From contig NZ_KE386882.1 in the NCBI RefSeq assembly GCF_000429305.1, forward strand, positions 62,001 through 126,000: 64,000 nt of DNA, given 5' to 3'. Below are positions 11,096 through 20,143 of this stretch, piece after piece (position 1 is the stretch's first letter; every line of letters begins with the position of its first letter). The position numbers were made by a program, and so were the translations under genes. The notes under the pieces were generated by a model, which was given only the letters and a program-made list of their open reading frames with translations, was not told the origin of the DNA and made no database searches. This stretch comes from Desulfovibrio inopinatus DSM 10711. GTDB lineage: Bacteria > Desulfobacterota > Desulfovibrionia > Desulfovibrionales > Desulfovibrionaceae.

Positions 11096-12037
11096 ATGCT
11101 CGACATTGAAGCCTTATCCATTTGTTTTTCACGATATGTTTTTGGATTGAAACGCCGTGAGGTTTGCGCCATCCAGAGCTTGGATGTCCGTGTTGAGTCC
11201 GGCAGCATCATGGCCATCGTCGGTCAATCGGGAGGAGGCAAGAGCTTGCTGGCACATGCCTTGCTCGGCATTTTGCCGGCCAATGCACGCGTCACCGGAA
11301 GTATGCGGTTCAAAGGAAAGCCACTGACACCTCAATCAATTGCACGATTGCGTGGCCGGGAAATTGCGCTTGTCCCTCAATCCGTTGCGTCACTCAACCC
11401 ACTGCTTCGAATCGGTGTGCAAGTAGCGCGCTCGGCCCGACTCAGTGGCCTCAAGACAAAGCAATCCATCACAGAAGCGCACAGTGCATTGAAACGTTAT
11501 GGCTTGGGCGACGAGGTATCACGCCGGTTTCCGTTCGAATTATCCGGCGGCATGGCAAAACGAGTTCTGACAGCCACAGCCACCGTAGGCCTTGCCGATC
11601 TCATCATTGCCGATGAACCGACGAATGGGCAGGATGAAAAGAATGCACAAGAAACATTGAAGCATCTTCGCGAACTCGCCGACACGGGCAAAGCGGTTCT
11701 ACTCATCACGCATGACATCGCTTCGGCACTTCGCGTAGCCGATGCAATCACCATCTTTTACGGTGGGGTTACTGTTGAAGAATGCCCTGTGCATGATATG
11801 ACCGCAGAGCAAGGACTCCGCCACCCATACTCCCAAGCGCTATGGGCTGCTGTTCCGGAAAACGGATTACACATGACGTCATGGTATGACGAATCGCCTC
11901 TTGCGCAGCCGGGAACACCCATTGCGACGGGATGTCCATTTTGCGAACAATGCGGAAAGAGCCAAGAGACGTGCCGGCATCAATTCCCTCTCTTGCGACA
12001 AGCTGGAAGCGGTCGGATACGGTGCCATCATGCTTAA
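11096..12037 (+). CDS. ABC transporter ATP-binding protein, DppD/NikD type
   Basis: First of two ATPases of the importer, 313 residues from the ATG at 11096 (AAAGGAAACACC upstream). An open frame extends 32 codons further upstream but overlaps the permease and lacks family similarity. Walker A is GQSGGGKSL (unusual Gly-Gly where Ser-Gly is common), the signature is LSGGMAKR, Walker B is LIIADEPTNGQD. The C-terminus has a cysteine-containing stretch (CPFCEQCGKSQETC) like the oligopeptide/dipeptide transporter C-terminal region, where it may bind an iron-sulfur cluster in related DppD proteins. Its stop overlaps the next start by eight bases. Confidence 0.92.
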   Translation: MLDIEALSICFSRYVFGLKRREVCAIQSLDVRVESGSIMAIVGQSGGGKSLLAHALLGILPANARVTGSMRFKGKPLTPQSIARLRGREIALVPQSVASLNPLLRIGVQVARSARLSGLKTKQSITEAHSALKRYGLGDEVSRRFPFELSGGMAKRVLTATATVGLADLIIADEPTNGQDEKNAQETLKHLRELADTGKAVLLITHDIASALRVADAITIFYGGVTVEECPVHDMTAEQGLRHPYSQALWAAVPENGLHMTSWYDESPLAQPGTPIATGCPFCEQCGKSQETCRHQFPLLRQAGSGRIRCHHA

Positions 12038-12623
12038 AGCCGAGAACATCGCATTCCGGTATAACAGAACATCCCCCTGGATTTTGCACAATTTCTCCAT
12101 CAATGTACGTCAGGGAGAGATTGTCGGCCTCTATGGTCCAAGCGGTCGCGGAAAATCGACACTCGCGAAGATGCTTGCTGGATATCTGCATCCGAATCAG
12201 GGACAAATCCTGCTTGATGAGGCTGTATTGCCTTCAACCGGCTTCTGTCCGGTACAGTTGCTCTTCCAGCATCCAGAACTTGCCGTCAATCCTCGATGGA
12301 CCATTCGACGTATCCTCAACGAGGCAACATCTCCCGATAAAGCACTGCTTCAGCAACTTTCCATTAATCCGAAGTGGTATGACCGATATCCTCATGAACT
12401 TTCCGGAGGCGAATTGCAGCGCATTTGTCTGGCCCGTGCGCTGACACCGAACACGCGATATCTCTTATGTGATGAAATGACTTCGATGCTCGATGCGCTG
12501 ACTCAAGCGACCATTTGGCAGAATGTCGTCACCCTTGCCCGCACACACCAAGTGGGACTTCTCGTTGTGAGCCACGACAAGATTTTACTGGACCGGCTCT
12601 GTCAACGTATCGTCATGTGTTGA
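12030..12623 (+). CDS. ABC transporter ATP-binding protein, DppF/NikE type
   Basis: Second ATPase of the importer, 197 residues when started at the ATG at 12030 (MLKAENIAFRYN), which overlaps the previous gene by eight bases. Walker A is GPSGRGKST, signature LSGGELQRICLARAL, Walker B LLCDEMTSMLDALTQ. It is compact: the usual DppF/OppF C-terminal extension is absent, as in NikE. The 3' end overlaps the convergent HD-GYP gene by 11 bases. Confidence 0.9.
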   Translation: MLKAENIAFRYNRTSPWILHNFSINVRQGEIVGLYGPSGRGKSTLAKMLAGYLHPNQGQILLDEAVLPSTGFCPVQLLFQHPELAVNPRWTIRRILNEATSPDKALLQQLSINPKWYDRYPHELSGGELQRICLARALTPNTRYLLCDEMTSMLDALTQATIWQNVVTLARTHQVGLLVVSHDKILLDRLCQRIVMC

Positions 12624-13866
12624 GGAGTTGATTCGACGCGATATTGCCGAACTTATCGCGAATGGCCAAGATAATATCGTGGATATCGAAGAAAGCGGAA
12701 ACAACGTCAGGATCAAAATGCTTACCCGTGCCGTCTCGTATGATTGCGAGCGTCATATCTTCAGGAAAAGCAGGTTTATACACACGACGCGACGCCAAGG
12801 CGTCATACACGTCAGCAAGCGACACAATCCGAGCACTTAACGGAATGTCGTGCCCAGCAAGCGGTACCAAGCCCACAAGACTGTCTTCCATAACATTCTG
12901 CACAAGCCCAGGATACCCGGAACCATCGAATTTCGCGTGGTGATACAATGCCACTTCGTATGCCATGGCATCGAGTTCGGATACAGGATGAGCAAAAAGC
13001 CTTGCGCCAAACAGCGTATGGAGCTTCATCGTTTCAAACTCTTCAAACGTAAGCTTACCCGGCTTTTTCAGTATTAAATCCGAGACCCCGACTTTTCCCA
13101 CATCATGCAGCATGGCTGCAATCTGCAAAAGGTCTTTCCTTCTCTTCATCTCATCATCAGCGACACCACGCAGTTTTGCATAACGATGATATATTTCGGC
13201 AGCGAATGCCCCCACACGTTGCACGTGCATTCCCGTTTCAGACGGATCACGCAGCTCGGCCATTTTATTCATCCGTAAAACGAGCTCTCGCGTCACAATG
13301 GCATTTTCGATAAATGACGCGGCATGACCGGCCAGAAGGTTGAGGAGAGTCTGGTCTTCCGCAGAAAAGGGCACATGCTGCCCGTCTGGTGATTGGCTGT
13401 TAATGATCTGCATCAGGGCAATAACGGAACCGGTCGAACTTTTTATTGGAAGAGCAAGAATGGACCGGGTGCGATACCCGGTCCGTTCATCAAATCGGGT
13501 ATTGAATTGATAGGGAAAAGATGGAGCGATTGCATAAGCGTCATCGACCGAGACAACAACACCATGGTTGGCCGCATATCCCGAAATGGACGTATCATCG
13601 ATAGGAAGAGACGCCTTGAGATACCCATGCTTGATCACGTCCTCATCACTGAACAACGTGTCATTATGGACATGAGCAAACACGAGTCTGCCGCCCTCCA
13701 CCATAAAAATCGTACCGGCATCGGCGCACGTCAGCCGACGGGCTTCCAGAAGAATACGGTCCAAAACCGTATCAAGACTTTTGAATTGGCGCAGAACATC
13801 GAGCACCGAGAGAATATGATTCACGGCCTCAAGCGTATCGTTATATACTACGGGTGACATGATCAC
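12613..13866 (-). CDS. GAF-HD-GYP domain cyclic-di-GMP phosphodiesterase
   Basis: A 417-residue cytoplasmic protein: GAF sensory domain (about 20-180) and HD-GYP domain (about 205-400). The catalytic HD pair is in MLHDVGKVGVSDLILKKPGK (His254, Asp255), and the GYP signature is HHAKFDGSGYP (residues 309-319), both intact, so hydrolysis of cyclic-di-GMP is likely. Two in-frame ATG codons at the start (13866 and 13860) cannot be distinguished. It is monocistronic and convergent with the ABC importer. Its effect on motility or biofilm genes such as the pilus cluster downstream is conjecture. Confidence 0.93.
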   Translation of the reverse strand: MIMSPVVYNDTLEAVNHILSVLDVLRQFKSLDTVLDRILLEARRLTCADAGTIFMVEGGRLVFAHVHNDTLFSDEDVIKHGYLKASLPIDDTSISGYAANHGVVVSVDDAYAIAPSFPYQFNTRFDERTGYRTRSILALPIKSSTGSVIALMQIINSQSPDGQHVPFSAEDQTLLNLLAGHAASFIENAIVTRELVLRMNKMAELRDPSETGMHVQRVGAFAAEIYHRYAKLRGVADDEMKRRKDLLQIAAMLHDVGKVGVSDLILKKPGKLTFEEFETMKLHTLFGARLFAHPVSELDAMAYEVALYHHAKFDGSGYPGLVQNVMEDSLVGLVPLAGHDIPLSARIVSLADVYDALASRRVYKPAFPEDMTLAIIRDGTGKHFDPDVVSAFFDIHDIILAIRDKFGNIASNQLLNT

Positions 13867-14026
13867 GATGAGCTTTAGGTTTCATGTTTATTATTTGTAC
13901 GAACGATATCCAGGAAAGTCAATCGTTTACCAGTACACTACTGCTGTTGAAAGACAAGATAATATTTTTCTTGCGTGTATATTGAAAGCCTGAGTATTTG
14001 GCGAAATCGTCAAGAAGGAGAAGACC

Positions 14027-14725
14027 ATGACCACCTCAAGCAACGATACTGCCCGCGCATGCACTGACTCCACCGACAACCCAGCTCAAAACTGACCCAA
14101 TTATTGTATCTGGTGTCGAAATCCTCACCCTGTGGATACTTATTAACTCCTTGTTACCGGCATTTGCCGACTGGTTTGTGTTCACATTGTGTGGACTGAC
14201 TCCAAGCTGGCGACTCGTCGGGATTCGAGCAGTCTCTGACATGGGAACAGTCTATTGAATTCGAATTGGATGCAGTTTATGACATCGTCGGGAAAGTTTG
14301 GAAATATGTGGTACTTGGTATCACTGTCAGTGCCTGTATCCATGGGCATATGCCTGAAGGCTACCTGACTGACATCATGGATGAGCAATCATGGTGGTCC
14401 GTTCCCGTCGCTGTCGTCATCGGTATCCCCATGTACACCAACGCTGCTGGCGTTATTCCTATCCTTGATGCCCTGCTTGCAAAGGGAGCAGCGTTGGGCA
14501 CGGCGCTCGCGTTCATGATAAGTGTCATCGCCTTATTTTTCCCCGAAATGGTCATCCTGAGAAAAGTACTGAAACCAAGGCTCATCGCTACGTTTATCGA
14601 CGTCGTCGGTACCGGAATCCTGTTTGTCGGCTACCTATTCAATATTGGTCGTCTAACTCTCAACAGCACCACGACGTCCGCACCAGGCGAAACCACGGGT
14701 GCTTCGACACAATTCAAGGAGAATT
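14027..14725 (+). pseudogene. Decayed ArsP/UPF0718-type permease
   Basis: A start ATG at 14027 has an excellent ribosome binding site (AAGAAGGAGAAGACC) but the frame ends after 22 codons at 14095. In the next frame a typical permease N-terminus follows (positions about 14079-14200; ADWFVFTLCGLTPSW), and then, in yet another frame from about 14220, the C-terminal half (FEQSLTWEQSIEFELDAVYDIVGKVW, IGIPMYTNAAGVIPILDALL, FFPEMVILRKVLKPRL, GYLFNI). The middle of the family, including the usual CSCS-x2-P metal/thiol motif region, is missing, so a deletion of roughly 100 codons plus a frameshift has destroyed the gene. The frame runs without a stop into the following thioredoxin. Confidence 0.8.
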
Positions 14726-14727
14726 CT

Positions 14728-14961
14728 ATGAAACTCATTCAAATTCTAGGACTGGGATGCCCCCGGTGCAATGAATTGGAGAGCTTGGTTTATGCAGTGC
14801 TGGCAGAAAACGGTCTCGAAGCCCATGTCGAAAAAGTTAAGGATATGCAAACCATGGCTACACTCGGCGTTTTTACGACACCGGCTTTGGTCATCGACGG
14901 TGAGGTCAAGTCTGCCGGTCGCTCCCCTTCGAAAGAAGAAATTACCAAGTGGATAAAATAA
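14728..14961 (+). CDS. Small thioredoxin-like redox-active disulfide protein
   Basis: A 77-residue cytoplasmic glutaredoxin/thioredoxin-fold protein of the redox-active-disulfide-protein-2 family: the N-terminal strand is followed by GLGCPRCNELE, giving the active-site CPRC (Cys11-Cys14), and the cis-proline region FTTPALVIDGEVKSAGR is intact. The ATG at 14728 has AAGGA seven bases upstream. Such genes commonly lie immediately after ArsP-type permeases and are thought to serve them; here the permease is broken while the thioredoxin remains whole. The open frame also continues upstream into the permease remnant. Confidence 0.88.
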   Translation: MKLIQILGLGCPRCNELESLVYAVLAENGLEAHVEKVKDMQTMATLGVFTTPALVIDGEVKSAGRSPSKEEITKWIK

Positions 14962-14976
14962 TAGTGAAATCAATCT

Positions 14977-15002
14977 CGCCGGCCGTCATGCAACGGCCGG
15001 CG
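14977..15002. terminator. Hairpin between thioredoxin and hypothetical gene
   Basis: A perfect 10-base-pair GC-rich stem (CGCCGGCCGT / ACGGCCGGCG) around the loop catgca, between convergent genes. Only an A/T mixture follows on either strand, so it is a terminator candidate of moderate quality. Confidence 0.65.
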
Positions 15003-15007
15003 AAATA

Positions 15008-15517
15008 TTAATTGTCCATCTGGCGAGAATAGAACACACCATACCCGGAACCAACCATAACAAATATATCTCCCAAGTCCCATACATGTTCATCAAGTCC
15101 CTTAAATGTGGGGTCCCCGAGTTTCTCGACCACTTTTGCTTCAATACCTGATCTATCGAGAATCGTATAATCTAAAACAAGCCCGACGAGTTTATCACTG
15201 CTATTGCAGGTAAACAGTTTGCGTTTGACGCGAATTTCGTCGATGGCAGGCAATTCATCGTCATCTTTGGAATAAAATGTATACGGGCACGCATTCACCG
15301 CTTCCGGATCATACACCAACGAAAATGTCTTTGCTGTATTGTCAAATTCAAAGCACATATCCACTTTTTTCCATTCCTCACCCGAAAAAGCTTTGGAACA
15401 TGTTGTGCCCCATGCATACTGCTTGAGCCCTTTATGAATATCCTGACACATTCCTAAACGTACTCCACCCCAAAGGCTCCATGCCATCAAAACAATAACG
15501 GCTGTCCATTTTGTCAT
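15008..15517 (-). CDS. Hypothetical secreted protein
   Basis: A 169-residue protein with an N-terminal signal sequence (hydrophobic residues about 5-20, ending near GMCQ). The mature part has four cysteines (near residues 40, 50, 77 and 101), suggesting disulfides in the periplasm, and no transmembrane segment. I do not recognise the family. It stands alone, convergent with the thioredoxin gene and divergent from the OppC-type permease. Confidence 0.65.
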   Translation of the reverse strand: MTKWTAVIVLMAWSLWGGVRLGMCQDIHKGLKQYAWGTTCSKAFSGEEWKKVDMCFEFDNTAKTFSLVYDPEAVNACPYTFYSKDDDELPAIDEIRVKRKLFTCNSSDKLVGLVLDYTILDRSGIEAKVVEKLGDPTFKGLDEHVWDLGDIFVMVGSGYGVFYSRQMDN

Positions 15518-15718
15518 ACCATCCCCCCTCCAGCTTCACGCCAGAATACATGTTTTCACGAATACACCATGTCACCCCGCAAGATAAGACTGTGGGAGCA
15601 GCGTTCAACGTTTCTATCGTAGGCATATGTTTGCTCCATTTTCGCAAAGAGTAAAGCAGCATATCGTACTTTCATTCCACAATTGACTTTATTTCTGCTT
15701 CAGCCAATCATATCACCT

Positions 15719-16579
15719 ATGAACACCATACGACATCGAATCGTTTTTCCACGTTGGAAGTTCTGGCCTCGCCAATCATTTCTTCTTATTGGCATTGTGC
15801 TCGTCGTGGGATTTTCTCTGGCATCAATCTTCGCTCCATTCCTCACTGCATACGACCCGAACGCCATCAATGTTGATGTGATCTTGCAAGCCCCGAGTCC
15901 GAATCATCTCCTGGGGACCGACAGTTTAGGACGCGATGTTTGGGCTCGCCTTCTCTATGGTGGACGTATTTCTCTCTGGGTCGGATTTGCCGCAGTCGGT
16001 GTTGCGATTACCATTGGCCTTGTTATGGGCCTTCTGGCCGGCTACTTTGGTGGAGTTGTCGATGAAACCATCATGCGCTTTGTCGATGTCATGCTCTGCT
16101 TTCCGTCTTTCTTCCTTATTTTGGCGGTCATCGCATTCCTGGAACCGTCGCTCGTAAACATCATGATCGTCATCGGGCTCACTTCATGGATGGGCGTTGC
16201 CCGACTCGTTCGAGCCGACACCCTCAGTCTGAAGCAGCGCGATTTCATCGCAGCATCGCGTCTCCAAGGTGGAGGGTCTTTGCATATCATGGTTCATCAC
16301 ATTGTGCCCAATGCCTTAGGGCCGATTCTTGTTTCTGCAACCCTTGGCGTTGCCGGCGCTATACTCACGGAATCGGGACTAAGCTTTCTCGGTCTTGGTG
16401 TACAACCCCCAACGGCCAGTTGGGGCAACATGCTCATGGATGGTAAAGATGTCATGGGTATTGCACCATGGCTGGCCACCTTCCCCGGTTTGGCAATTTT
16501 ACTGACCGTCGTCGGCTACAACATTGTTGGGGAAGCCCTTCGTGATCGATTCGATCCTCGTCAACATACGACACGATAG
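15719..16579 (+). CDS. Orphan ABC transporter permease, OppC/DppC type
   Basis: A 286-residue inner-membrane permease with six predicted helices and the family signature LLGTDSLGRDVWARLLYGGRISLWVG after the first helix and ESGLSFLGLGVQPPTASWGNML near the C-terminus. The ATG at 15719 is favoured over a more upstream ATG. Unlike the permease pair at 9-11 kb, no OppB-type partner, binding protein or ATPase adjoins it, so it must pair with components encoded elsewhere or be a remnant of an operon. Confidence 0.88.
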   Translation: MNTIRHRIVFPRWKFWPRQSFLLIGIVLVVGFSLASIFAPFLTAYDPNAINVDVILQAPSPNHLLGTDSLGRDVWARLLYGGRISLWVGFAAVGVAITIGLVMGLLAGYFGGVVDETIMRFVDVMLCFPSFFLILAVIAFLEPSLVNIMIVIGLTSWMGVARLVRADTLSLKQRDFIAASRLQGGGSLHIMVHHIVPNALGPILVSATLGVAGAILTESGLSFLGLGVQPPTASWGNMLMDGKDVMGIAPWLATFPGLAILLTVVGYNIVGEALRDRFDPRQHTTR

Positions 16580-16725
16580 ATTTCTCGTTCCACATTTTTG
16601 CAAAAGCGTTTCTTCTCATATCGTTGGTCTTTATCAAATGCAGAGGAACGTGTAGACAGACAAATATTTTTCGGCCACCTCACGTGCGCGCAATCCCTTC
16701 CAAACTCTAGCCAACGGGAGATGAC

Positions 16726-18822
16726 ATGCGGCTGAACGAACACCAAGGCAAAGAACTCCTCTCTGAGTACGGTATTGCCGTACCGGAAGGTGTCATCATG
16801 GGAAAAAACAACGGAGGGACAACTCTTCTCCCGTTTGACCCACCGTATGTCGTGAAATCCCAAGTTCTCAGCGGAGGTCGGGGAAAAGCAGGTGGAATTA
16901 TCATGGTGGATGAGCCACGCTCTCTGGACCAAGCAATACAACAGGTGCTTTTAACACCCGTCGCCGGGACTACTCCACCGTATGTCCGTATTGAAGGACA
17001 ACTTTCGTTTGAACGCGAATACTATCTCAGTCTCTCGGTATCTCGAGATAAAAAATCCCTGGTTTTTATCTGCGGACGCCATGGCGGTATTGATGTGGAG
17101 TCCGCCGATACAGACAATCTTCTCGTTCAAACCGTTTCACTGCCCGAAGGGCTTGGTTCTTGGCAAGTCCGACGTGCGTTCTTTCACTTAGGGTGCGAAA
17201 AAGCACTTTGGCCCGGTTTCTTGGTGCTCACGACGCATCTCTTTCAGGCGGTATGGGAAAATGGCTTGCTTTTGGCGGAAATCAACCCACTTGTTGTCGT
17301 CGATGGAGAATGGACTGCCCTCGACGCCAAAGTTGAAATCGGCGACAATGCATTGGCTCTCTCCCCAAATCCAAATCGATTCCACCTCTCCGCCTATCTC
17401 TCCGAACGAGAAAATCTCGCCCGCGCCGTGGGTCTTCCATTCCATACCTTGGATGGTTGCGTTGGGCTTGTCGCCAATGGAGCCGGTCTGGCCATGGCGA
17501 CCATGGATATACTCAATGCGTCCGGTCTCCGTGCCGCCAATTTTCTCGATCTCGGAGGTGCTGCGGACAGTGAGCGCATGAAGACCGCATTTCGACTCCT
17601 TTTTGACGATACCCAGGTCGAAGCCGTTTTTATCAATTTTTTCGGTGGAATTCTTTCCTGTGCAAGTGTTGCCTTTGCCATGACCGAGGCCCTTGAACAA
17701 AATGCTCCCCCGAAACCCCTCGTCGCCCGCTTGGCGGGGAATTCTGCCCAGGAAGGCCGTCAAATTCTTTCCTCTCTTCCCGGCGTTCTGCAAGCCAATG
17801 ATACGGCCGAAGCCGTCAGGCTCCTGACAAAAGCCTTCGGTGCCAAACCATCACATGGATCAATTTCTGACTTCGCATTCAGCACCCCCAAAACGCTCCC
17901 CTTCCAAACGGCATCTGCGATGCCCAAATCGTTACCTCACCCCACAGGTCCAGCGCTCCCGAAAGCTGCCGAAACGAAAATTCTCATTCAAGGTATCACC
18001 GGACGCGTCGCCGGACACCATACCCGACTTATGCTTGATGCCGGTACCAATATTGTGGCTGGCGTCACGCCATTCAAAGGAGGAGCATCCGTTTGCGGCA
18101 TCCCCGTCTATGACAGCGTTGCGCAAGCCGTCCATCACCATGGCGCAACGGTCAGCGTTATCTTTGTCCCGGCTGCATTTGCCCCGGACACGGTATTGGA
18201 AGCCGCCGATGCCGGTATTGAGACTGTTATTCTCATTACCGAAGGTATTCCTCAGTTACCGATGCTTGCACTCCTCTCCCGACTTGACCAAACCTCAACC
18301 CGTCTTATCGGCCCCAATACCCCCGGAATCATCGTTCCAGGAGCATTCAAAGCGGGGATTATGCCGACGGATCCATTCCGACCGGGACGCGTGGCGGTTC
18401 TCTCGCGAAGCGGAACGTTGACGTACGAAGCGGCCGCCCATCTCAGCAGCCGTGGGCTTGGACAATCCATTTGCATCGGAGTGGGGGGAGACCCGTTTAT
18501 CGGATCCTCTTTTGCTGATCTCTTGCCACATCTTTTGGCCGATGACACGACGGATGCCATTCTCATGCTTGGTGAAGTTGGAGGCAAAGCCGAGGAGGAG
18601 GCTGGCCGTATTTATGCCGAATGCGGCGCGCCCAAACCCATGGCAGCCTTTATTGCCGGATTGAGCGCCCCTCCGGGAAAACGCCTCGGACACGCTGGAG
18701 CTATTATCGAATCCGCTGGCGATGCCCAGTCCAAAGTACGCAGTTTGCACGATGCCGGAATTCCCGTTTTCGACCAACTCGACAAGCTGGCCGACGCCCT
18801 CGCCACCACCATGGCACGATAA
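16726..18822 (+). CDS. Fused succinyl-CoA synthetase-like (beta-alpha) CoA ligase
   Basis: A 698-residue fusion. Residues 1 to about 375 resemble the ATP-grasp beta subunit of succinyl-CoA synthetase ([58 protein letters not shown]). A Ser/Pro-rich linker (about 378-415) leads to an alpha-like part with the CoA-binding Rossmann domain ([19 protein letters not shown]) and the catalytic phosphohistidine motif [11 protein letters not shown] near residue 660. Both halves look complete. It likely makes an acyl-CoA and NDP plus phosphate from the acid, or the reverse for ATP synthesis. Substrate (succinate, acetate, malate or another acid) is not determined. GGGAG precedes the ATG. It is monocistronic. 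Confidence 0.88.
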   Translation: MRLNEHQGKELLSEYGIAVPEGVIMGKNNGGTTLLPFDPPYVVKSQVLSGGRGKAGGIIMVDEPRSLDQAIQQVLLTPVAGTTPPYVRIEGQLSFEREYYLSLSVSRDKKSLVFICGRHGGIDVESADTDNLLVQTVSLPEGLGSWQVRRAFFHLGCEKALWPGFLVLTTHLFQAVWENGLLLAEINPLVVVDGEWTALDAKVEIGDNALALSPNPNRFHLSAYLSERENLARAVGLPFHTLDGCVGLVANGAGLAMATMDILNASGLRAANFLDLGGAADSERMKTAFRLLFDDTQVEAVFINFFGGILSCASVAFAMTEALEQNAPPKPLVARLAGNSAQEGRQILSSLPGVLQANDTAEAVRLLTKAFGAKPSHGSISDFAFSTPKTLPFQTASAMPKSLPHPTGPALPKAAETKILIQGITGRVAGHHTRLMLDAGTNIVAGVTPFKGGASVCGIPVYDSVAQAVHHHGATVSVIFVPAAFAPDTVLEAADAGIETVILITEGIPQLPMLALLSRLDQTSTRLIGPNTPGIIVPGAFKAGIMPTDPFRPGRVAVLSRSGTLTYEAAAHLSSRGLGQSICIGVGGDPFIGSSFADLLPHLLADDTTDAILMLGEVGGKAEEEAGRIYAECGAPKPMAAFIAGLSAPPGKRLGHAGAIIESAGDAQSKVRSLHDAGIPVFDQLDKLADALATTMAR

Positions 18823-18874
18823 GGTTGGTTCCTTGCACGTCTTGACCGAAAGACACGCTGCACGATACAGAAAG

Positions 18875-19028
18875 CGCGGGTGCTCATCATGAGCTGAAAA
18901 GGGAATCCCGTGAAAATCGGGAGCGGACCCGCCGCCGTAAACTCCAATGTTGCCACGTTCCTTGTGTGTCACTGGGAAAACCTGGGAAGGCCGAACGTGG
19001 TGGAGTAAGCCGGAAGACCTGCCCGACG
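18875..19028 (+). ncRNA. Cobalamin riboswitch
   Basis: The conserved B12 riboswitch core is present: GGGTGCTCATCATGAGCTGAAAAGGGAA, then a CCCGTGAAAATCGGGAGCGG arm and CCCGCCGCCGTAA, and after a variable arm CACTGGG...CCTGGGAAGGC...GTAAGCCGGAAGACCTGCC. It lies directly upstream of cbiK. Binding of adenosylcobalamin is expected to lower cbiK expression. Alternative pairings in the expression platform are noted separately. Confidence 0.95.
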
Positions 19029-19052
19029 AATAAGGATATGGTGTGACGGCAA

Positions 19053-19153
19053 CGGGCTTTTTGCCGATCATACGACCAGGGCAAAAAAACGTCTTGTCCT
19101 TCTTGAGGCATTGCCGATGGAAGGACTTTTTTATCGGCCCATCACAAAGCCCG
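19053..19153 (+). promoter_or_regulatory. Riboswitch expression platform with long-range pairing
   Basis: CGGGCTTT (19053-19060) is complementary to AAAGCCCG (19146-19153) just before the cbiK ribosome binding site. A competing hairpin pairs TTTTTGCC with GGCAAAAA near 19057-19087. No strong T-run terminator is present, so control is more likely at translation initiation. This is an inference from complementarity only. Confidence 0.45.
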
Positions 19154-19172
19154 CGACCTTTCCGAGGTATGC

Positions 19173-20072
19173 ATGTTTCAACGTCTTTTCTCGACAATCA
19201 TTCTACTGCTGATTCTTTGTGCTTTCCCAACAATGCAGGCCTATTGCGGCCATGATGGTCCTAAACAAGATAAACCGGGAATTCTTGTTGTCGCATTTGG
19301 TACCACGATGCCCACGGCAGAAAAAGCGCTTCAGCACATTGAAGGTGTCATCAAAAAAACCTTCCCCAACGTACCAGTGCGCATGGCCTATTCATCAAAA
19401 ATCGTTCGGGCCAAAATCGCTCGGGAGCAACACCGGAATATCGCGTCACCAGCCGAAGCACTTGCACAGATGAAAGATGAAAATTTTACCCACGTCGCGG
19501 TCCAATCGCTTCACAGCATTCCAGGTGAGGAATATCATAACCTACTGAAAACAGCTTACGCTTTTCCAACGATGGGCAAGAGCATGCAACAGGTTGTCAT
19601 GGGAATGCCCCTCATGGCGACATCCACCGATCTCGAAAAGGTCGCCGATGCGATCATGGCCTGTCTGCCCGCTGACCGAAAACCCAATGAAGCCATTGTC
19701 CTTATGGGACACGGAACACACCATCCAGCCGACGTCTATTATGCGGCTCTCCAGTATCATCTCGCCAAGCGAGACCCCAATATTTTTGTCGGAACGGTTG
19801 AAGGCTTCCCAACGCTCGACGACGTAATCGAAAAGCTCAAAAAAAATGGCCTGACCAAGGCCTGGCTCATGCCGTTAATGTCCGTGGCGGGTGATCATGC
19901 CAATAATGATATGGCCGGCGACGAGCCCGATTCATGGAAGTCCATTCTTGATAAAAACGGCATCACGAGTGTACCAGTGCTCACAGGGCTGGCAGACTAT
20001 GACCAGCTGGTCGCCATATGGGTTGATCATCTCAAAACAGCCTATTCTCAACTCAATATCAAGTCTCACTAA
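19173..20072 (+). CDS. cbiK: Periplasmic sirohydrochlorin cobaltochelatase
   Basis: Inserts Co(II) into sirohydrochlorin in anaerobic B12 synthesis. The 299-residue protein begins with a signal peptide (FSTIILLLILCAFPTMQA) and so resembles the periplasmic CbiK-P of Desulfovibrio. The metal-binding residues expected from that family are found at a constant offset: His180 (in MGHGTHH), Glu210 (GTVEGFP) and His242 (AGDHANND); His122 matches the position of the haem-ligand histidine described for the D. vulgaris enzyme, quoted from memory. GAGG precedes the ATG by five bases. Control by the upstream cobalamin riboswitch fits the function, though a periplasmic chelatase may also act in haem or metal handling. 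Confidence 0.95.
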   Translation: MFQRLFSTIILLLILCAFPTMQAYCGHDGPKQDKPGILVVAFGTTMPTAEKALQHIEGVIKKTFPNVPVRMAYSSKIVRAKIAREQHRNIASPAEALAQMKDENFTHVAVQSLHSIPGEEYHNLLKTAYAFPTMGKSMQQVVMGMPLMATSTDLEKVADAIMACLPADRKPNEAIVLMGHGTHHPADVYYAALQYHLAKRDPNIFVGTVEGFPTLDDVIEKLKKNGLTKAWLMPLMSVAGDHANNDMAGDEPDSWKSILDKNGITSVPVLTGLADYDQLVAIWVDHLKTAYSQLNIKSH

Positions 20073-20079
20073 CATCGTC

Positions 20080-20097
20080 GGGGGGCGTACGCCCCCC
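20080..20097. terminator. GC-rich hairpin after cbiK
   Basis: GGGGGGCGTACGCCCCCC is a perfect palindrome lying just after the cbiK stop and before the convergent GGGtGRT gene. It ends in gcttattc without a long T-run; a likely bidirectional terminator. Confidence 0.65.
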
Positions 20098-20143
20098 GCT
20101 TATTCATGACACGCTCGTGTAAGCGTCTTTGTAATTATCGATA

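Noticed and set aside
16452-16941. Antisense open frames around the start of the CoA ligase
   Set aside because: They overlap genuine coding sequence and lack start signals.
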